This document shows positions 1 through 11,337 of a DNA stretch of 64,000 nucleotides, in pieces. A model generated the notes under the pieces. It saw only the letters and a program-made list of their open reading frames with translations. It was not told the DNA's origin and searched no databases. The stretch covers positions 32,737 through 96,736 of the forward strand of contig CACARD010000005.1 in NCBI GenBank assembly GCA_902534735.1, written 5' to 3'. Source of the DNA: an uncultured Pelagibacteraceae bacterium (GTDB lineage: Bacteria > Pseudomonadota > Alphaproteobacteria > Pelagibacterales > Pelagibacteraceae). Both the position numbers and the translations under genes were made by a program. Numbering within the stretch: the first letter of the stretch is position 1; each line of letters starts with the position of its first letter.

Positions 1-2
1 TA

Positions 3-383
3 GATTTAGTCAAAGAAGGAAAAATATCAAAAGATAAATTAGAAAGTATAAATCAAAGAACTAGAGATGGAGGTGCTGAAATTGTTAAATATTTAGAAAA
101 AGGTTCAGCATTTTATGCACCAGCAGCGTCAGGTGTTGAAATGGCAGAAGCATACTTAAAAGATAGCAAAAAAATGCTCCCTTGTGCTGCACATTTAAAT
201 GGACAATACGGAATAAGCAATATTTATGCTGGAGTACCAGTAATTGTTGGAAAGAACGGTATAGAAAAAATCGAAGAAATTGAGCTAGATGAAAATGAAA
301 AATCTGAGTTTAATAACTCAGTAGATGCTGTAAAAAAATTATGGGAAGCTGCATCCAAAATTGATCCTAGTTTAAATAACTAG
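3..383 (+). CDS. mdh: malate dehydrogenase, C-terminal part (truncated by window start)
   Basis: Open frame continues upstream of the listed ORF (…DLVKEGKISKDKLESINQRTRDGGAEIVKYLEKGSAFYAPAASGVEMAEAYLKDSKK…), typical MDH C-terminus; followed directly by sucC. Confidence 0.9.
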   Translation, partial: DLVKEGKISKDKLESINQRTRDGGAEIVKYLEKGSAFYAPAASGVEMAEAYLKDSKKMLPCAAHLNGQYGISNIYAGVPVIVGKNGIEKIEEIELDENEKSEFNNSVDAVKKLWEAASKIDPSLNN

Positions 384-386
384 TTA

Positions 387-1547
387 ATGAATATTCACGA
401 ACACCAAGCAAAGAATATACTTAGAAAATATGGAGCTAAAGTTCCGGATGGAGTTTATGCTCTAGATGTAAATGAATTATTGGAAAAAGCTAAAAATCTT
501 AAAACTGATAAATATGTGTTGAAAGCACAAATTCATGCTGGAGGCAGAGGTAAAGCTGGTGGAGTTAAAATAGTAAATAATTTAAAAAGTCTTGAAACAG
601 AGGCAAAATCCTTGCTTGGAAAAAAATTAATCACTCATCAGACAGGACCTAGCGGAAGAATTGTTAAAAGATTATATGTCGAAGTTTCATCTAACATTGA
701 TAAAGAATTTTATTTGTCTTGTGTTGTAGATCGTGCGAGCTCAAAGATAGCTTTTATCTCAAGTGATCAAGGGGGTATGGATATAGAAGAAGTCGCAATC
801 AAATCTCCTGAGAAAATTTTAACAACAAAAGTAGATTTAGATAACGAAATATCTGATGAAAATTGTAATAAAATAATAAGTATTTTTAATCTAGATGAAG
901 AAACAAAAGAACAAGGAATTAGTCTAATCAAGTCCATATACAAATTATTTATAGAAACCGATGCTAATTTAATCGAAATTAATCCTTTAATTTTAACAAA
1001 AGAAAAAGAGTTGATTTGTTTAGATGCAAAAATGAATTTTGATGGAAATGCTTTATTCAGACATCCAGAGCTAATTGAGTTGAGAGACCTCAATGAAGAA
1101 GAAGAAACAGAGATAGAAGCTAGCAAGCATGATTTAGCATATATTAAACTTGATGGAACAATTGGATGCATGGTTAATGGAGCTGGGCTTGCAATGGCAA
1201 CTATGGACATAATTAAATTATATGGAAAGGAACCAGCAAATTTTTTAGATGTTGGTGGTGGGGCTTCTAAAGAAAAAGTGGCAGCTGCTTTTAAAATAAT
1301 TTTATCAGATAAAAATGTTAAAGGAATATTGATTAATATTTTTGGCGGAATAATGAGGTGTGATGTTCTTGCCCAAGGTGTTGTGGATGCAGCAAAAGAA
1401 ATAAAAATGAATGTTCCTTTAGTTGTAAGATTGGCCGGAACAAATTTTGAAGAGGGAAAAAAAATACTTGATAATTCAGGTCTTGAGTTAATTTCTGCTT
1501 CTGATTTATCAGATGCTGCTAAAAAAATTGTAGAGGCTATTAAATAA
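387..1547 (+). CDS. sucC: succinyl-CoA synthetase (ADP-forming) beta subunit
   Basis: [22 protein letters not shown]…, ATP-grasp, [13 protein letters not shown] motif; next to sucD. Confidence 0.97.
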   Translation: MNIHEHQAKNILRKYGAKVPDGVYALDVNELLEKAKNLKTDKYVLKAQIHAGGRGKAGGVKIVNNLKSLETEAKSLLGKKLITHQTGPSGRIVKRLYVEVSSNIDKEFYLSCVVDRASSKIAFISSDQGGMDIEEVAIKSPEKILTTKVDLDNEISDENCNKIISIFNLDEETKEQGISLIKSIYKLFIETDANLIEINPLILTKEKELICLDAKMNFDGNALFRHPELIELRDLNEEEETEIEASKHDLAYIKLDGTIGCMVNGAGLAMATMDIIKLYGKEPANFLDVGGGASKEKVAAAFKIILSDKNVKGILINIFGGIMRCDVLAQGVVDAAKEIKMNVPLVVRLAGTNFEEGKKILDNSGLELISASDLSDAAKKIVEAIK

Positions 1548-2423
1548 ATGTCAGTTTTAGTTAATAAAAACACAAAGTTAATTTGCCAAGGTTTTACGGG
1601 TAGTCACGGAACTTTTCATTCAGAGCAAGCAATTAAATATGGAACAAATTTAGTCGGAGGAGTTACACCAAAAAAAGGTGGTCAAACTCATCTAGATAGA
1701 CCAGTATTTAATACAGTAAAGGAAGCAGTCGATGAAACTGGTGCTAACGCAACTATGATTTATGTTCCTGCGAAATTTGCATCCGCAGCAATCATAGAGG
1801 CCATTGAAGCTAACTTAGAATTAATCGTTTGTATCACTGAGGGTATACCAGTTCTTGATATGATTAAGGTCAAAAAAAAGTTACTTAATTCAAAATCAAG
1901 ATTAATCGGTCCCAATTGTCCAGGGATAATTACGCCTGATGAATGCAAGATCGGAATAATGCCAGGAAATATACATAAAAAGGGTTCTGTTGGTATTGTA
2001 TCAAGATCTGGAACTTTGACCTATGAGGCTGTCGCACAAACTACAGAGAATGATTTGGGACAATCAACATGTATAGGTATAGGTGGTGATCCAATAAATG
2101 GTACGAACTTCATTGATTGTTTAGATTTATTTTTAAAGGATGAGGAAACTAAATCAATTTTAATGATTGGTGAAATAGGAGGATCAGCTGAAGAAGAAGC
2201 AGCTGAATTTGTAAAAAATCATGAAATAAAAAAACCCATGGTTGGTTTTATTGCAGGTGTTACAGCACCACCGGGTAGAAGAATGGGACATGCAGGCGCC
2301 ATAATATCAGGTGGCAAAGGCGGGGCCAAAGATAAGATCAAAAAAATGGAAGATTGTGGTATAGAAGTTGCCACATCCCCTTCAGAAATTGGAAAAACAT
2401 TGTTAAATAAATTGTCCAATTGA
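1548..2423 (+). CDS. sucD: succinyl-CoA synthetase alpha subunit
   Basis: [43 protein letters not shown] motifs. Confidence 0.97.
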   Translation: MSVLVNKNTKLICQGFTGSHGTFHSEQAIKYGTNLVGGVTPKKGGQTHLDRPVFNTVKEAVDETGANATMIYVPAKFASAAIIEAIEANLELIVCITEGIPVLDMIKVKKKLLNSKSRLIGPNCPGIITPDECKIGIMPGNIHKKGSVGIVSRSGTLTYEAVAQTTENDLGQSTCIGIGGDPINGTNFIDCLDLFLKDEETKSILMIGEIGGSAEEEAAEFVKNHEIKKPMVGFIAGVTAPPGRRMGHAGAIISGGKGGAKDKIKKMEDCGIEVATSPSEIGKTLLNKLSN

Positions 2424-2453
2424 AAACAAAATTTAGTATTATATTAAAATAAA

Positions 2454-5351
2454 ATGAGCTCTCCTAAAAATCTGGAATATAAAAAAACATCATTTCTAAA
2501 TAAAGCTAATAGTGCATTTATTGAGGAAATGTATGTAAAATTTATAAATAAAGATCCATCTCTATCTGAAAGTTGGATTGAATATTTCTCAGGTGTAGAT
2601 GAGGATATGAAGATATTAGTCGATGAGATAAATGGACCGTCGTGGAAACCTTTCTCAAAAAAAATTAATATAGAAGATGTTGAGAAAACAGCTAAAGAAA
2701 ATGAAAAAAACAAAGATAATTCTAGCAAGTTTAATTTTCAGGTAATTGCAAATTCAAATAAAAATTCAATAAGTGCCGTAGCCTTGATAAGAGCTTATCG
2801 CTTAAGGGGACATCTATTATCAAAATTAGATCCTTTAGAATTGATGAAGTCAGAATATTTAGACGAATTACATCCTGAGTACTATGGTTTTAAAAAAGAA
2901 GATTATGACAAAGAAATTTTTCTAAACGGAATAATAAATAAAAAAAGTGCAAATATTAGAGAAATACTGAAGTTTTTAAAAAAAACTTATTGTGGTCCCA
3001 TAGGTTATGAATACATGCATATTTCAAATCCAACTGAGAGAATGTGGTTTAGAGATAGAGTTGAAAAAGATGAGAATGCACTCAAGTTTACAAAAAATGG
3101 AAAGCAAGCAATTTTAAATAAATTAATACAAGCAGAGGGATTTGAAAAATTTTTAAACACAAAATATGTTGGTACTAAAAGATTTGGTTTAGATGGTGGA
3201 GAAAGTTTAATACCTGCTCTTGAGCAAATTATAAAAATCGGAGGACAATCCAAAATAAAAGAAGTTAAAATAGGAATGTCACATAGAGGAAGACTAAATG
3301 TCTTAGCAAACGTTTTACAAAAGTCTTATAAAAGAATTTTTAATGAATTTGCTGGTGAAATGGATGGTTCAGAAGATGGTGCTGGAGATGTCAAATACCA
3401 TTTAGGAGCCTCATCTGATAGAGAATTTGATGGAAATCCTGTACACGTTAGCTTAACAGATAATCCTTCACATTTAGAGGCAGTTAATCCTGTTGTTCTT
3501 GGCCAAACTAGAGCTAAACAATTTTTTCACCAAGACAAACAAAGAAATAAAGTTATACCAATATTAATTCACGGCGATGCTGCATTTGCAGGGCAAGGAA
3601 TAGTAGCAGAGTGTTTTGCGATGTCCGGACTTCCTGGTCATAACACTGGAGGGACAATCCATATTATTGTTAACAACCAAATTGGATTTACAACAAGTCC
3701 TAGATTTGCGCGATCTTCCCCTTATCCTTCTGACGTAGGTAAAATGGTTGATGCACCAATCATCCATGTTAATGGAGATGATCCTGAGGCAGTTGTTTAC
3801 GCAACTAGAATAGCAACTGAGTTTAGATTAAAATTTAATAGAGATGTTGTGATTGATTTAATATGTTACAGAAGATTTGGACATAATGAGGGAGATGAGC
3901 CATCTTTCACCCAACCACTTATGTACAAAAAAATTAGATCTCATCCATCTACAATTAAAATTTATGGTGAAAAGCTCGTAAATGAAGGACTTTTTACGAA
4001 ACAAGATTTAGATCAACAAATTATTGATTTTAAAAATTTATTAGATGATCAATTTAAAAATGCGAAAGATTATAAACCTAAAATTAGGTGGTTTGAGGGA
4101 ACTTGGTCGAGATATAAACCCGAAAGAGGTAAAGATAAAAGAGGTGTAACTGGATCAGATTTGAAAATTTTAAATAATATTTCTGACAGAATACATGTTT
4201 TTCCAACTGATAAAAATATTCACAAAACCATAACAAAAATTATGGAAAATAGAAAAAAAACTATTAATGAAGGCTCAGGAATTGATTGGGCAACAGCTGA
4301 GTCTTTAGCATTTGGTTCATTATTAGTTGAAGGTTATCCAGTAAGGTTAGTAGGTCAGGACTCAGGTAGAGGTACTTTTAGTCAAAGACACTCAGTTTTA
4401 AGAAATCAAATTGATAATTCAAGGTACATACCTTTAAACAATATATCTAGTAACCAAAAAAATTTTGAAATTGTAGATAGTTTTTTATCTGAACTTGCAG
4501 TTTTAGGATTTGAATATGGATACAGTTTAGTAGAACCGAATACATTGACAATTTGGGAAGCTCAATTTGGAGATTTTGCAAATGGTGCACAAGTAATTAT
4601 TGATCAATTTATATCATCTGGTGAAAGAAAGTGGAAAAGAGCATCAGGACTGGTTATGTTATTACCCCATGGTTATGAAGGACAAGGTCCAGAGCACTCT
4701 TCTGCGAGATTAGAGAGATTTTTACAATTATGTGCAAATGATAATTTACAAGTTATGAATTGTACTACACCTGCAAATTATTTTCATGCTTTAAGAAGAC
4801 AGATGCACCGTGATTTTAGAAAACCTTTAATTATAATGACACCTAAGTCACTTTTAAGAAATAAATATTGTGTATCAAATTTAGAAGATTTTAGTAAAAA
4901 AAATTCTTTTCATAGAGTGCTATGGGATCATGCTAGAGATACTAAGCAAAAAGGTTTTATTAAGTTAAAAGAAGATAAAAAAATTAGAAAAGTAATATTA
5001 TGCTCTGGAAAAATTTATTTTGATCTTCTCGCGGCAAGAGAGAAACTAAAAATCAATGATGTGATTTTGTATAGAATTGAACAACTATATCCTTTCCCTG
5101 CAAAAAGTTTGGTTAAAGAGCTAAAACCATTTGCAAAAAATTCAAAATTTTATTGGTGCCAAGAGGAGCCCAAAAATATGGGTGCTTGGTTTGCTGTTAG
5201 AGATTATATACAATGGACATTAGAGACTATTAAGGCTAAAAACAATGCAATTTCTTACATTGGAAGAAATCCAGATGCTACACCTGCTACAGGTTATGCA
5301 AGAAGACATAATTCTGAACAACAAGAAATTATAAATAAAGTATTTGAATAA
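2454..5351 (+). CDS. sucA: 2-oxoglutarate dehydrogenase E1 component
   Basis: 965 aa, GMSHRGRLNVLANV, HGDAAFAGQGIVAE, GYEGQGPEHSSARLERFLQ. Confidence 0.97.
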   Translation: MSSPKNLEYKKTSFLNKANSAFIEEMYVKFINKDPSLSESWIEYFSGVDEDMKILVDEINGPSWKPFSKKINIEDVEKTAKENEKNKDNSSKFNFQVIANSNKNSISAVALIRAYRLRGHLLSKLDPLELMKSEYLDELHPEYYGFKKEDYDKEIFLNGIINKKSANIREILKFLKKTYCGPIGYEYMHISNPTERMWFRDRVEKDENALKFTKNGKQAILNKLIQAEGFEKFLNTKYVGTKRFGLDGGESLIPALEQIIKIGGQSKIKEVKIGMSHRGRLNVLANVLQKSYKRIFNEFAGEMDGSEDGAGDVKYHLGASSDREFDGNPVHVSLTDNPSHLEAVNPVVLGQTRAKQFFHQDKQRNKVIPILIHGDAAFAGQGIVAECFAMSGLPGHNTGGTIHIIVNNQIGFTTSPRFARSSPYPSDVGKMVDAPIIHVNGDDPEAVVYATRIATEFRLKFNRDVVIDLICYRRFGHNEGDEPSFTQPLMYKKIRSHPSTIKIYGEKLVNEGLFTKQDLDQQIIDFKNLLDDQFKNAKDYKPKIRWFEGTWSRYKPERGKDKRGVTGSDLKILNNISDRIHVFPTDKNIHKTITKIMENRKKTINEGSGIDWATAESLAFGSLLVEGYPVRLVGQDSGRGTFSQRHSVLRNQIDNSRYIPLNNISSNQKNFEIVDSFLSELAVLGFEYGYSLVEPNTLTIWEAQFGDFANGAQVIIDQFISSGERKWKRASGLVMLLPHGYEGQGPEHSSARLERFLQLCANDNLQVMNCTTPANYFHALRRQMHRDFRKPLIIMTPKSLLRNKYCVSNLEDFSKKNSFHRVLWDHARDTKQKGFIKLKEDKKIRKVILCSGKIYFDLLAAREKLKINDVILYRIEQLYPFPAKSLVKELKPFAKNSKFYWCQEEPKNMGAWFAVRDYIQWTLETIKAKNNAISYIGRNPDATPATGYARRHNSEQQEIINKVFE

Positions 5352-6626
5352 ATGAGTGAAAAAATATTAGTTCCAGTTTTGGGAGAAAGTATTACAGAGG
5401 CTACGGTCACGAAATGGCTAAAGAAAAAGGGTGATAACGTAGTTGCTGATGAAGCTGTAGTAGAATTAGAAACTGACAAAGTAAACTTAGAAGTTCCTGC
5501 ACCTGCGAGTGGTGTTATATCAGAGATCAACTCAAAAGATGGTGATACAGTCGAAGTTGGAACTGTATTAGGAATGATTTCAGAAGGTGGTGCTCTTAAA
5601 GAAGAAAAGGAAGCTGAGCCGGTTAAAGGAAACGTTGAAAAAAATAATGTAATAAATTTAGAAATCGAAAAGAAAAAAGATACAAAAAAAACTCAAGAAC
5701 CTTTATTGCTTGACGAAGAACCATTGGTATTAACTGATGAAGTTAAAGAAATCAAGCCTATTAAACAAAATAAAATACTTTCTCCTGCTGTAAGAAAAAT
5801 GGTTGTTGAAAATAAAATTAATTTAGATGAAGTAAAAGGGACAGGTAAAGATGGTAGAATTTTAAAAGGTGATTTAATAAGTTTAATGGGAGCTAACCCT
5901 CAACCTAACGAAAGAAAAATTCAATACGGCGAAGAAGAACGAATTAAAATGTCAAGACTAAGACAAACGATTGCTAAACGTTTAAAAGAGGCTCAAAATA
6001 ATGCAGCTATGCTTACAACGTTTAATGAGGTTGATATGTCAAATATAATTTCAATGAGAAAAGATAACCAGGAAGATTTCCAAAATAGTTATGGAATTAA
6101 ACTTGGCTTCATGTCCTTTTTTGTTAAAGCTTGTATAGTAGGATTAAAATTATTTCCTGCAATAAATGCTGAAGTTGAAAATGATGAAATGGTTTACAAA
6201 AATTATTATAATGTGAGCTTTGCAGTAGGAACTGAAAAAGGATTAGTAGTTCCAGTATTAAAAAATGCTGATGAAATGTCTTTTGCTGACATTGAAAAAA
6301 ACATAAAAGATCTGTCAGACAAAGCAAAAAATGGCAGTCTTACCATAGAGGATCTTCAAGGGGGAACGTTTACAATTAGCAACGGAGGTGTTTATGGATC
6401 AATGTTATCTACTCCTATTTTAAACCCTCCACAATCAGCAGTTCTTGGAATGCATAATATTGTTGAAAGACCTGTTGTTGTTGATGGTGAGATAAAAGCT
6501 AGACCTATAATGTTTTTAGCATTGTCTTATGATCATAGAATAATTGATGGAAAAGAATCTGTGAGTTTTTTAAAAACTATTAAAGAAAACTTAGAAGATC
6601 CAAGAAGGTTATTTTTAAATTTATAA
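5352..6626 (+). CDS. sucB: dihydrolipoamide succinyltransferase (E2)
   Basis: Lipoyl domain ([14 protein letters not shown]), E3-binding domain, catalytic [11 protein letters not shown]. Confidence 0.97.
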   Translation: MSEKILVPVLGESITEATVTKWLKKKGDNVVADEAVVELETDKVNLEVPAPASGVISEINSKDGDTVEVGTVLGMISEGGALKEEKEAEPVKGNVEKNNVINLEIEKKKDTKKTQEPLLLDEEPLVLTDEVKEIKPIKQNKILSPAVRKMVVENKINLDEVKGTGKDGRILKGDLISLMGANPQPNERKIQYGEEERIKMSRLRQTIAKRLKEAQNNAAMLTTFNEVDMSNIISMRKDNQEDFQNSYGIKLGFMSFFVKACIVGLKLFPAINAEVENDEMVYKNYYNVSFAVGTEKGLVVPVLKNADEMSFADIEKNIKDLSDKAKNGSLTIEDLQGGTFTISNGGVYGSMLSTPILNPPQSAVLGMHNIVERPVVVDGEIKARPIMFLALSYDHRIIDGKESVSFLKTIKENLEDPRRLFLNL

Positions 6627-6627
6627 T

Positions 6628-8025
6628 ATGTCAGAAAAATTTGATGTTACAGTAATTGGTGGTGGTCCTGGTGGTTATGTTTGTGCAATTAGATTGTCTC
6701 AACTTGGACTTAAAACAGCATGCATAGAGTCTAGAGGATCTCTAGGAGGGACATGTTTAAATATTGGATGCATCCCATCAAAAAGTTTACTTAATTTATC
6801 TGAAAAATTTCACAGTGCAAAAAATTTTGAAAAAATTGGAATCGAGACTGGAGAAATAAAACTCAATTTAGATAAAATGATGAAAAATAAAGACAAAGCT
6901 GTAACAGTTTTGACTAAAGGAGTTGAATTTTTATTCAAAAAAAACAAAGTCACTTATTTTAAAGGCAAAGGTTCATTTGAGAACGAGAATTCAATAAAAA
7001 TTGAAGGCTTGGAAGGCACTAAAATAATTCAAACTGATAAAACAATAATCAGTACAGGATCAGTGCCAGTTTCATTGCCTGGAGTAGATTTTGATGAAGA
7101 GAGAATTCTTTCTTCAACTGGAGCCCTATCTATTCCCAAACTCCCAAATAAAATGATTGTTGTTGGTGGAGGATATATAGGGTTGGAAATGGGATCAGTT
7201 TGGTCAAGACTTGGCACTGAAGTCACAGTCGTTGAATTTTTAGATCATATCACGCCTGGAATGGATCGAGATATTTCAAATGAATTTATGAAAATATTAA
7301 AGAAACAAGGTATAAAATTCAACCTTAATACTAAAGTTGATAAAATAACTAAAAACTCTAACGGTGTGACGGTTGAGACTTCACAAAATGATGGCCAAAA
7401 AGTTAAACATGATGTTGATGTTGTTTTAATTTCTGTAGGAAGAAGACCTTATACTAAAAACTTAAATTTAGATAAAGTTGGTGTAAAGTTAGATGAAAAA
7501 GGAAGAGTTAAAGTAAATAAAAATTTTGAAACGAATGTTAAAAATATTTATGCAATAGGTGATGTTATTGATGGCCCAATGTTAGCCCATAAAGCTGAAG
7601 AGGAAGGAATTGCTGTTGCAGAATTAATAGCAGGTCAATCAGGTCATGTTAATTATGATATTATTCCTGGAGTTGTTTATACATCTCCCGAAGTCGCTTA
7701 TGTTGGCAAAAGCGAAGAGCAATTAAAAAAAGAAAACATAGGGTACAAAATTGGTAAATTTCCTTTTATGGCAAATTCAAGAGCCAAAGCAATTGATGAG
7801 CCAGAGGGTTTTGTAAAAATTTTGGCAGACCAATCAACTGATAAAGTGCTTGGTGTACATATTATTGGTCCTCATGCAGGAGAAATGATAGCTGAGATGG
7901 CTGTCGCAATGGAATTTGGAGCTAGTTCCGAAGATATTGCAAGAACATGTCACGCACACCCAACATTTTCTGAAGCTATAAAAGAAGCAGCATTATCAGT
8001 AGATAAAAGACAAATTCACTCTTAA
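6628..8025 (+). CDS. lpdA: dihydrolipoyl dehydrogenase
   Basis: GGTCLNIGCIPSKSLL redox motif, FAD/NAD-binding GGGPGGY and GGGYIGLE, HAHPTFSE. Confidence 0.97.
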   Translation: MSEKFDVTVIGGGPGGYVCAIRLSQLGLKTACIESRGSLGGTCLNIGCIPSKSLLNLSEKFHSAKNFEKIGIETGEIKLNLDKMMKNKDKAVTVLTKGVEFLFKKNKVTYFKGKGSFENENSIKIEGLEGTKIIQTDKTIISTGSVPVSLPGVDFDEERILSSTGALSIPKLPNKMIVVGGGYIGLEMGSVWSRLGTEVTVVEFLDHITPGMDRDISNEFMKILKKQGIKFNLNTKVDKITKNSNGVTVETSQNDGQKVKHDVDVVLISVGRRPYTKNLNLDKVGVKLDEKGRVKVNKNFETNVKNIYAIGDVIDGPMLAHKAEEEGIAVAELIAGQSGHVNYDIIPGVVYTSPEVAYVGKSEEQLKKENIGYKIGKFPFMANSRAKAIDEPEGFVKILADQSTDKVLGVHIIGPHAGEMIAEMAVAMEFGASSEDIARTCHAHPTFSEAIKEAALSVDKRQIHS

Positions 8026-8028
8026 TAA

Positions 8029-8673
8029 TTATTTTTCTACATTCAATAAAGCAAATCTTTTAAATTTTTCTTCAAGTTTTATTTTATTATTATTTGCAAA
8101 GTCTTTTATTGCTTTTTCAACACTTTCAATTTTTGTAATACCTGCAAAATCATCACAAACAATTCTAGAATTATTTTTCATGTTGTCATAAAGTTTCTGT
8201 AAATCACTTAAAACTGTATCGTAACTATGGCCTCCATCTAAAAATACGAAATCAATTTCACTTAAAGGAACTTTTTCTAAAGTCACCCTTGTGTCTCCTT
8301 CTATTAGTTCAATATTTTGTGAAAATTTCTTTAAAAAATTTTGAACAGATATCTTTGAATTTAAATTTTCTTTTTTTATGAAATTATAATAGATAGTTTT
8401 AAGTGGATTCGAAAACTTTTGATTTTCAAGAAATTTAGGTTCGATCTCATCTACACTTGATGTTTTAGTAGATCCAAATAAATCTAATCCGTAATATCTA
8501 AAATCACTACCAAAATTTGTCTTTAATAATTCACATATATTTCTTGATGTAACACCACAAAAAACACCGATTTCTAATACATTTTTTGGCTTATATTCCT
8601 CAACTAAACTCAAAAAATTATCCCCATAAGGTTTTTTTAAACCTGATTTTCTCCAGTAATAATTATATTTCAT
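8029..8673 (-). CDS. class I SAM-dependent methyltransferase (Methyltransf_24-like)
   Basis: VLEIGVFCGVTSRNI motif I, IELIEGDT, DFVFLDGGHSYDTVLSDL; opposite strand between lpdA and priA. Confidence 0.7.
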   Translation of the reverse strand: MKYNYYWRKSGLKKPYGDNFLSLVEEYKPKNVLEIGVFCGVTSRNICELLKTNFGSDFRYYGLDLFGSTKTSSVDEIEPKFLENQKFSNPLKTIYYNFIKKENLNSKISVQNFLKKFSQNIELIEGDTRVTLEKVPLSEIDFVFLDGGHSYDTVLSDLQKLYDNMKNNSRIVCDDFAGITKIESVEKAIKDFANNNKIKLEEKFKRFALLNVEK

Positions 8674-8724
8674 TTGATCTATTTATATATTTTTAAGATA
8701 TAAAAAAACTAAAATTAAATATTT

Positions 8725-10680
8725 ATGAAATATCCAGTTTTGTTGCCAAATATATTTGATTATCCTTTTACTTATGAAAGTAATATTAAATTAAAAGCAG
8801 GAGATTATGTAAAAGTTCCATTTGGTAAGAAAAATATTATTGGTGTAATTTGGGATTTTTTTGAAGAAAAGAATAATAAGGAATTTAAATTAAAATCTAT
8901 AATTGAAAAAATTCAAATTGAACCACTAAGTAAAAAGACAATGAATTTTCTAAAGTGGTTTTCTAATTACAATCTTGTACCCCTAGGAATGTGTTTAAAA
9001 CTACATTTGATTAATGACGAAAATTTAAAAATAAAAAATGACAGCGATCTATTAAAATATGCTCTATCAAGCAAAAAAGAAAGTTATCAACTTTCTGAAG
9101 AGCAAGATAAGGCTTATAAAGAATTATCTAAAAATGATAGCAGTTTTAGAGTTCATTTACTGCAAGGTACAACCGGTTCAGGAAAAACAATAGTTTATTT
9201 TAAAGCTATTGAAAAAATTATAAATATAGAATTGCAAGCTCTAATTTTATTACCAGAAATAGGACTAACAAATGAATTTGAAAAAAAATTTAAATCTTAT
9301 TTTGGATTTGAAGCTGCAGTTTGGCATTCAAAAGTCAGCCAAAAAAAAAGAAAAATTATATGGAATGGATTATCAGCAGGAAAAATTAAAGTAGTACTTG
9401 GAGCAAGATCATCCTTATTTCTGCCATTCAAAAAATTAGGTTTGATAACTGTAGATGAAGAGCACGATCAATCTTATAAACAAGATGAAGGAATTATCTA
9501 TAATGCTAGAGATATGGCAATATCAAGAGCTAAACACGAAAATATTCCAATAAATTTAGTAACTGCAGTTCCATCAATCGAAACATATGAAAATATTAAA
9601 ATTAAAAAATATAATTACTCAAGATTGCTTAATCGATATAAGGGTGCAAATTTACCTAAACACCATGTTATCGATCTTTATCAAAATCAACTAGCGACCA
9701 AAAGTTCTATATCTCTCAAAACTCTTGAAAAAGTAAAAGAACATTTAAATAAAAAAGATCAAGTTCTCTTTTTCATAAATAGAAGAGGTTTTGCACCCTA
9801 TGTTTTATGTAAAAAATGTTTAAATGTTTTTACATGCCCAAGGTGTTCTATAAATTTAGTATTTCACAAAAATAAAAAAATTCTTTTGTGTCATTACTGT
9901 GGATATAATTCAAAATTAAATAGAGATTGTAAAAAAGGAAATGTTTGTGAGTTTGTATTTAGTGGACCTGGGGTAGAAAAAATTGCAGAGGAAGTTAAAA
10001 ACCTTTTTCCTAATAAAAAAACAATAATTTTTTCTAGTGACACAATGAATAAAGCATCTGGCAAAGATAAATTGAATAAAATTATATCTGGTGAAATAGA
10101 TATTCTTGTAGGCACTCAGTTGATATCAAAAGGATTTCACTTTCCAAAATTGAATTGTATTGTTGTATTAGATATTGATTTAACTTCTCAAGGACACGAT
10201 CTTAGGAGCACTGAAAAAAATTTACAACTTTACCATCAGTTATCAGGAAGAGCAGGTAGAACCGGCAAACCGGCTAATATTTATTTCCAAACATACAATT
10301 TAAAACCAGAAGTTATAAATCAAATTACAAATGAAGATCCTTTTAAATTTCTAGAAAATGAATTAAATTTAAGAAAGAGGAATAATCTACCACCCTACGA
10401 AAGATTTATCGCTTTAATCTTATCTTCATCAAATGAAAAAAAACTTGATATAGATGCCGTAAAACTTAAAAATATTTTATCAAAATCTATAGATGCAAAA
10501 ATTTTAGGACCAGTAAATGCTCCAATATATAGAATTAATCAAAAATTCAGAAATAGACTATTAATAAGGGCAAAAAAAACATCTAACGTTCAGAAAAAAT
10601 TGAAAGATGTATTGAAAAATTTTCAACTCTCCAAAGGAATGAAACTTTCAGTTGATGTTGACCCTATCAGCTTCAATTAG
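8725..10680 (+). CDS. priA: primosomal replication protein N' (PriA helicase)
   Basis: GTTGSGKT Walker A, DEEHD box, CxxC zinc motifs (CKKCLNVFTCPRCSINL), QLSGRAGRTGKP. Confidence 0.95.
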   Translation: MKYPVLLPNIFDYPFTYESNIKLKAGDYVKVPFGKKNIIGVIWDFFEEKNNKEFKLKSIIEKIQIEPLSKKTMNFLKWFSNYNLVPLGMCLKLHLINDENLKIKNDSDLLKYALSSKKESYQLSEEQDKAYKELSKNDSSFRVHLLQGTTGSGKTIVYFKAIEKIINIELQALILLPEIGLTNEFEKKFKSYFGFEAAVWHSKVSQKKRKIIWNGLSAGKIKVVLGARSSLFLPFKKLGLITVDEEHDQSYKQDEGIIYNARDMAISRAKHENIPINLVTAVPSIETYENIKIKKYNYSRLLNRYKGANLPKHHVIDLYQNQLATKSSISLKTLEKVKEHLNKKDQVLFFINRRGFAPYVLCKKCLNVFTCPRCSINLVFHKNKKILLCHYCGYNSKLNRDCKKGNVCEFVFSGPGVEKIAEEVKNLFPNKKTIIFSSDTMNKASGKDKLNKIISGEIDILVGTQLISKGFHFPKLNCIVVLDIDLTSQGHDLRSTEKNLQLYHQLSGRAGRTGKPANIYFQTYNLKPEVINQITNEDPFKFLENELNLRKRNNLPPYERFIALILSSSNEKKLDIDAVKLKNILSKSIDAKILGPVNAPIYRINQKFRNRLLIRAKKTSNVQKKLKDVLKNFQLSKGMKLSVDVDPISFN

Positions 10681-10782
10681 CCCATTAAATCTTACCATTT
10701 TTCACAATCTGAGCCTTGAAGACTGATAATTCGTATGTTATCTAAGCGAAATTTTTAACATCTTCACAATTGAGAGTATAAA

Positions 10783-11337
10783 TTGAGCGAAAATAAAATA
10801 TCAATAACTTCTAATAACAGTTATGCCCAAGCATTATTTGAGCTGGCTAACGAAGATAAATCTCTAGCAAAAGTAGAGGAACAAGTCGTTGCAATTTGTA
10901 GCCTCATAAATGAAAGTGAAGAATTTAGATATTTAATCAAAAACCCTACGACTAGTATTGAGGATTTAACTAAAGTTATTGAAACAATTTCTGAAAAAAA
11001 CAATTTTGATAATCTTTTAAAAAGATTTCTAGTTTTTTTAATTCAAAAAAGAAGATTTTTTTATTTAGAAAAAATTTTAAGTGACTTTATAGAGGTATGT
11101 TCGAAAGCTAGAGGTGAAATAAAAGCAGAGCTTTTTTCAGCTAAAGAACTTAATGAAAAAGATATTTCTAAAATTAAAGAAGAGCTATCTCAAAACTTTG
11201 GAGCAAAGATACAGTTAAATTATAAATTTGACCCAAGTTTAATTGGTGGCTTGGTATTAAAAGTGGGAAGTACAATGGTAGATAATTCTATTAAAAATAA
11301 ACTGCAACAAATTCAAAAACAAATGATAGAGGCATAA
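10783..11337 (+). CDS. atpH: F1F0 ATP synthase delta subunit
   Basis: OSCP/delta family sequence, first gene of the F1 operon; starts with TTG. Confidence 0.93.
   Translation: MSENKISITSNNSYAQALFELANEDKSLAKVEEQVVAICSLINESEEFRYLIKNPTTSIEDLTKVIETISEKNNFDNLLKRFLVFLIQKRRFFYLEKILSDFIEVCSKARGEIKAELFSAKELNEKDISKIKEELSQNFGAKIQLNYKFDPSLIGGLVLKVGSTMVDNSIKNKLQQIQKQMIEA

Noticed and set aside
767-1573. 268-aa minus-strand ORF antisense to sucC
   Set aside because: Lies wholly over conserved sucC and has no recognisable domain; Ser/Ile/Leu-rich composition is the usual antisense shadow of a lysine/glutamate-rich AT-rich gene.
2219-2419. Short minus-strand ORFs over sucD/sucA and similar ones over polA, chvI, ahcY, RND genes
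   Set aside because: All overlap strong conserved CDSs, show no domain motifs and no independent start signals.
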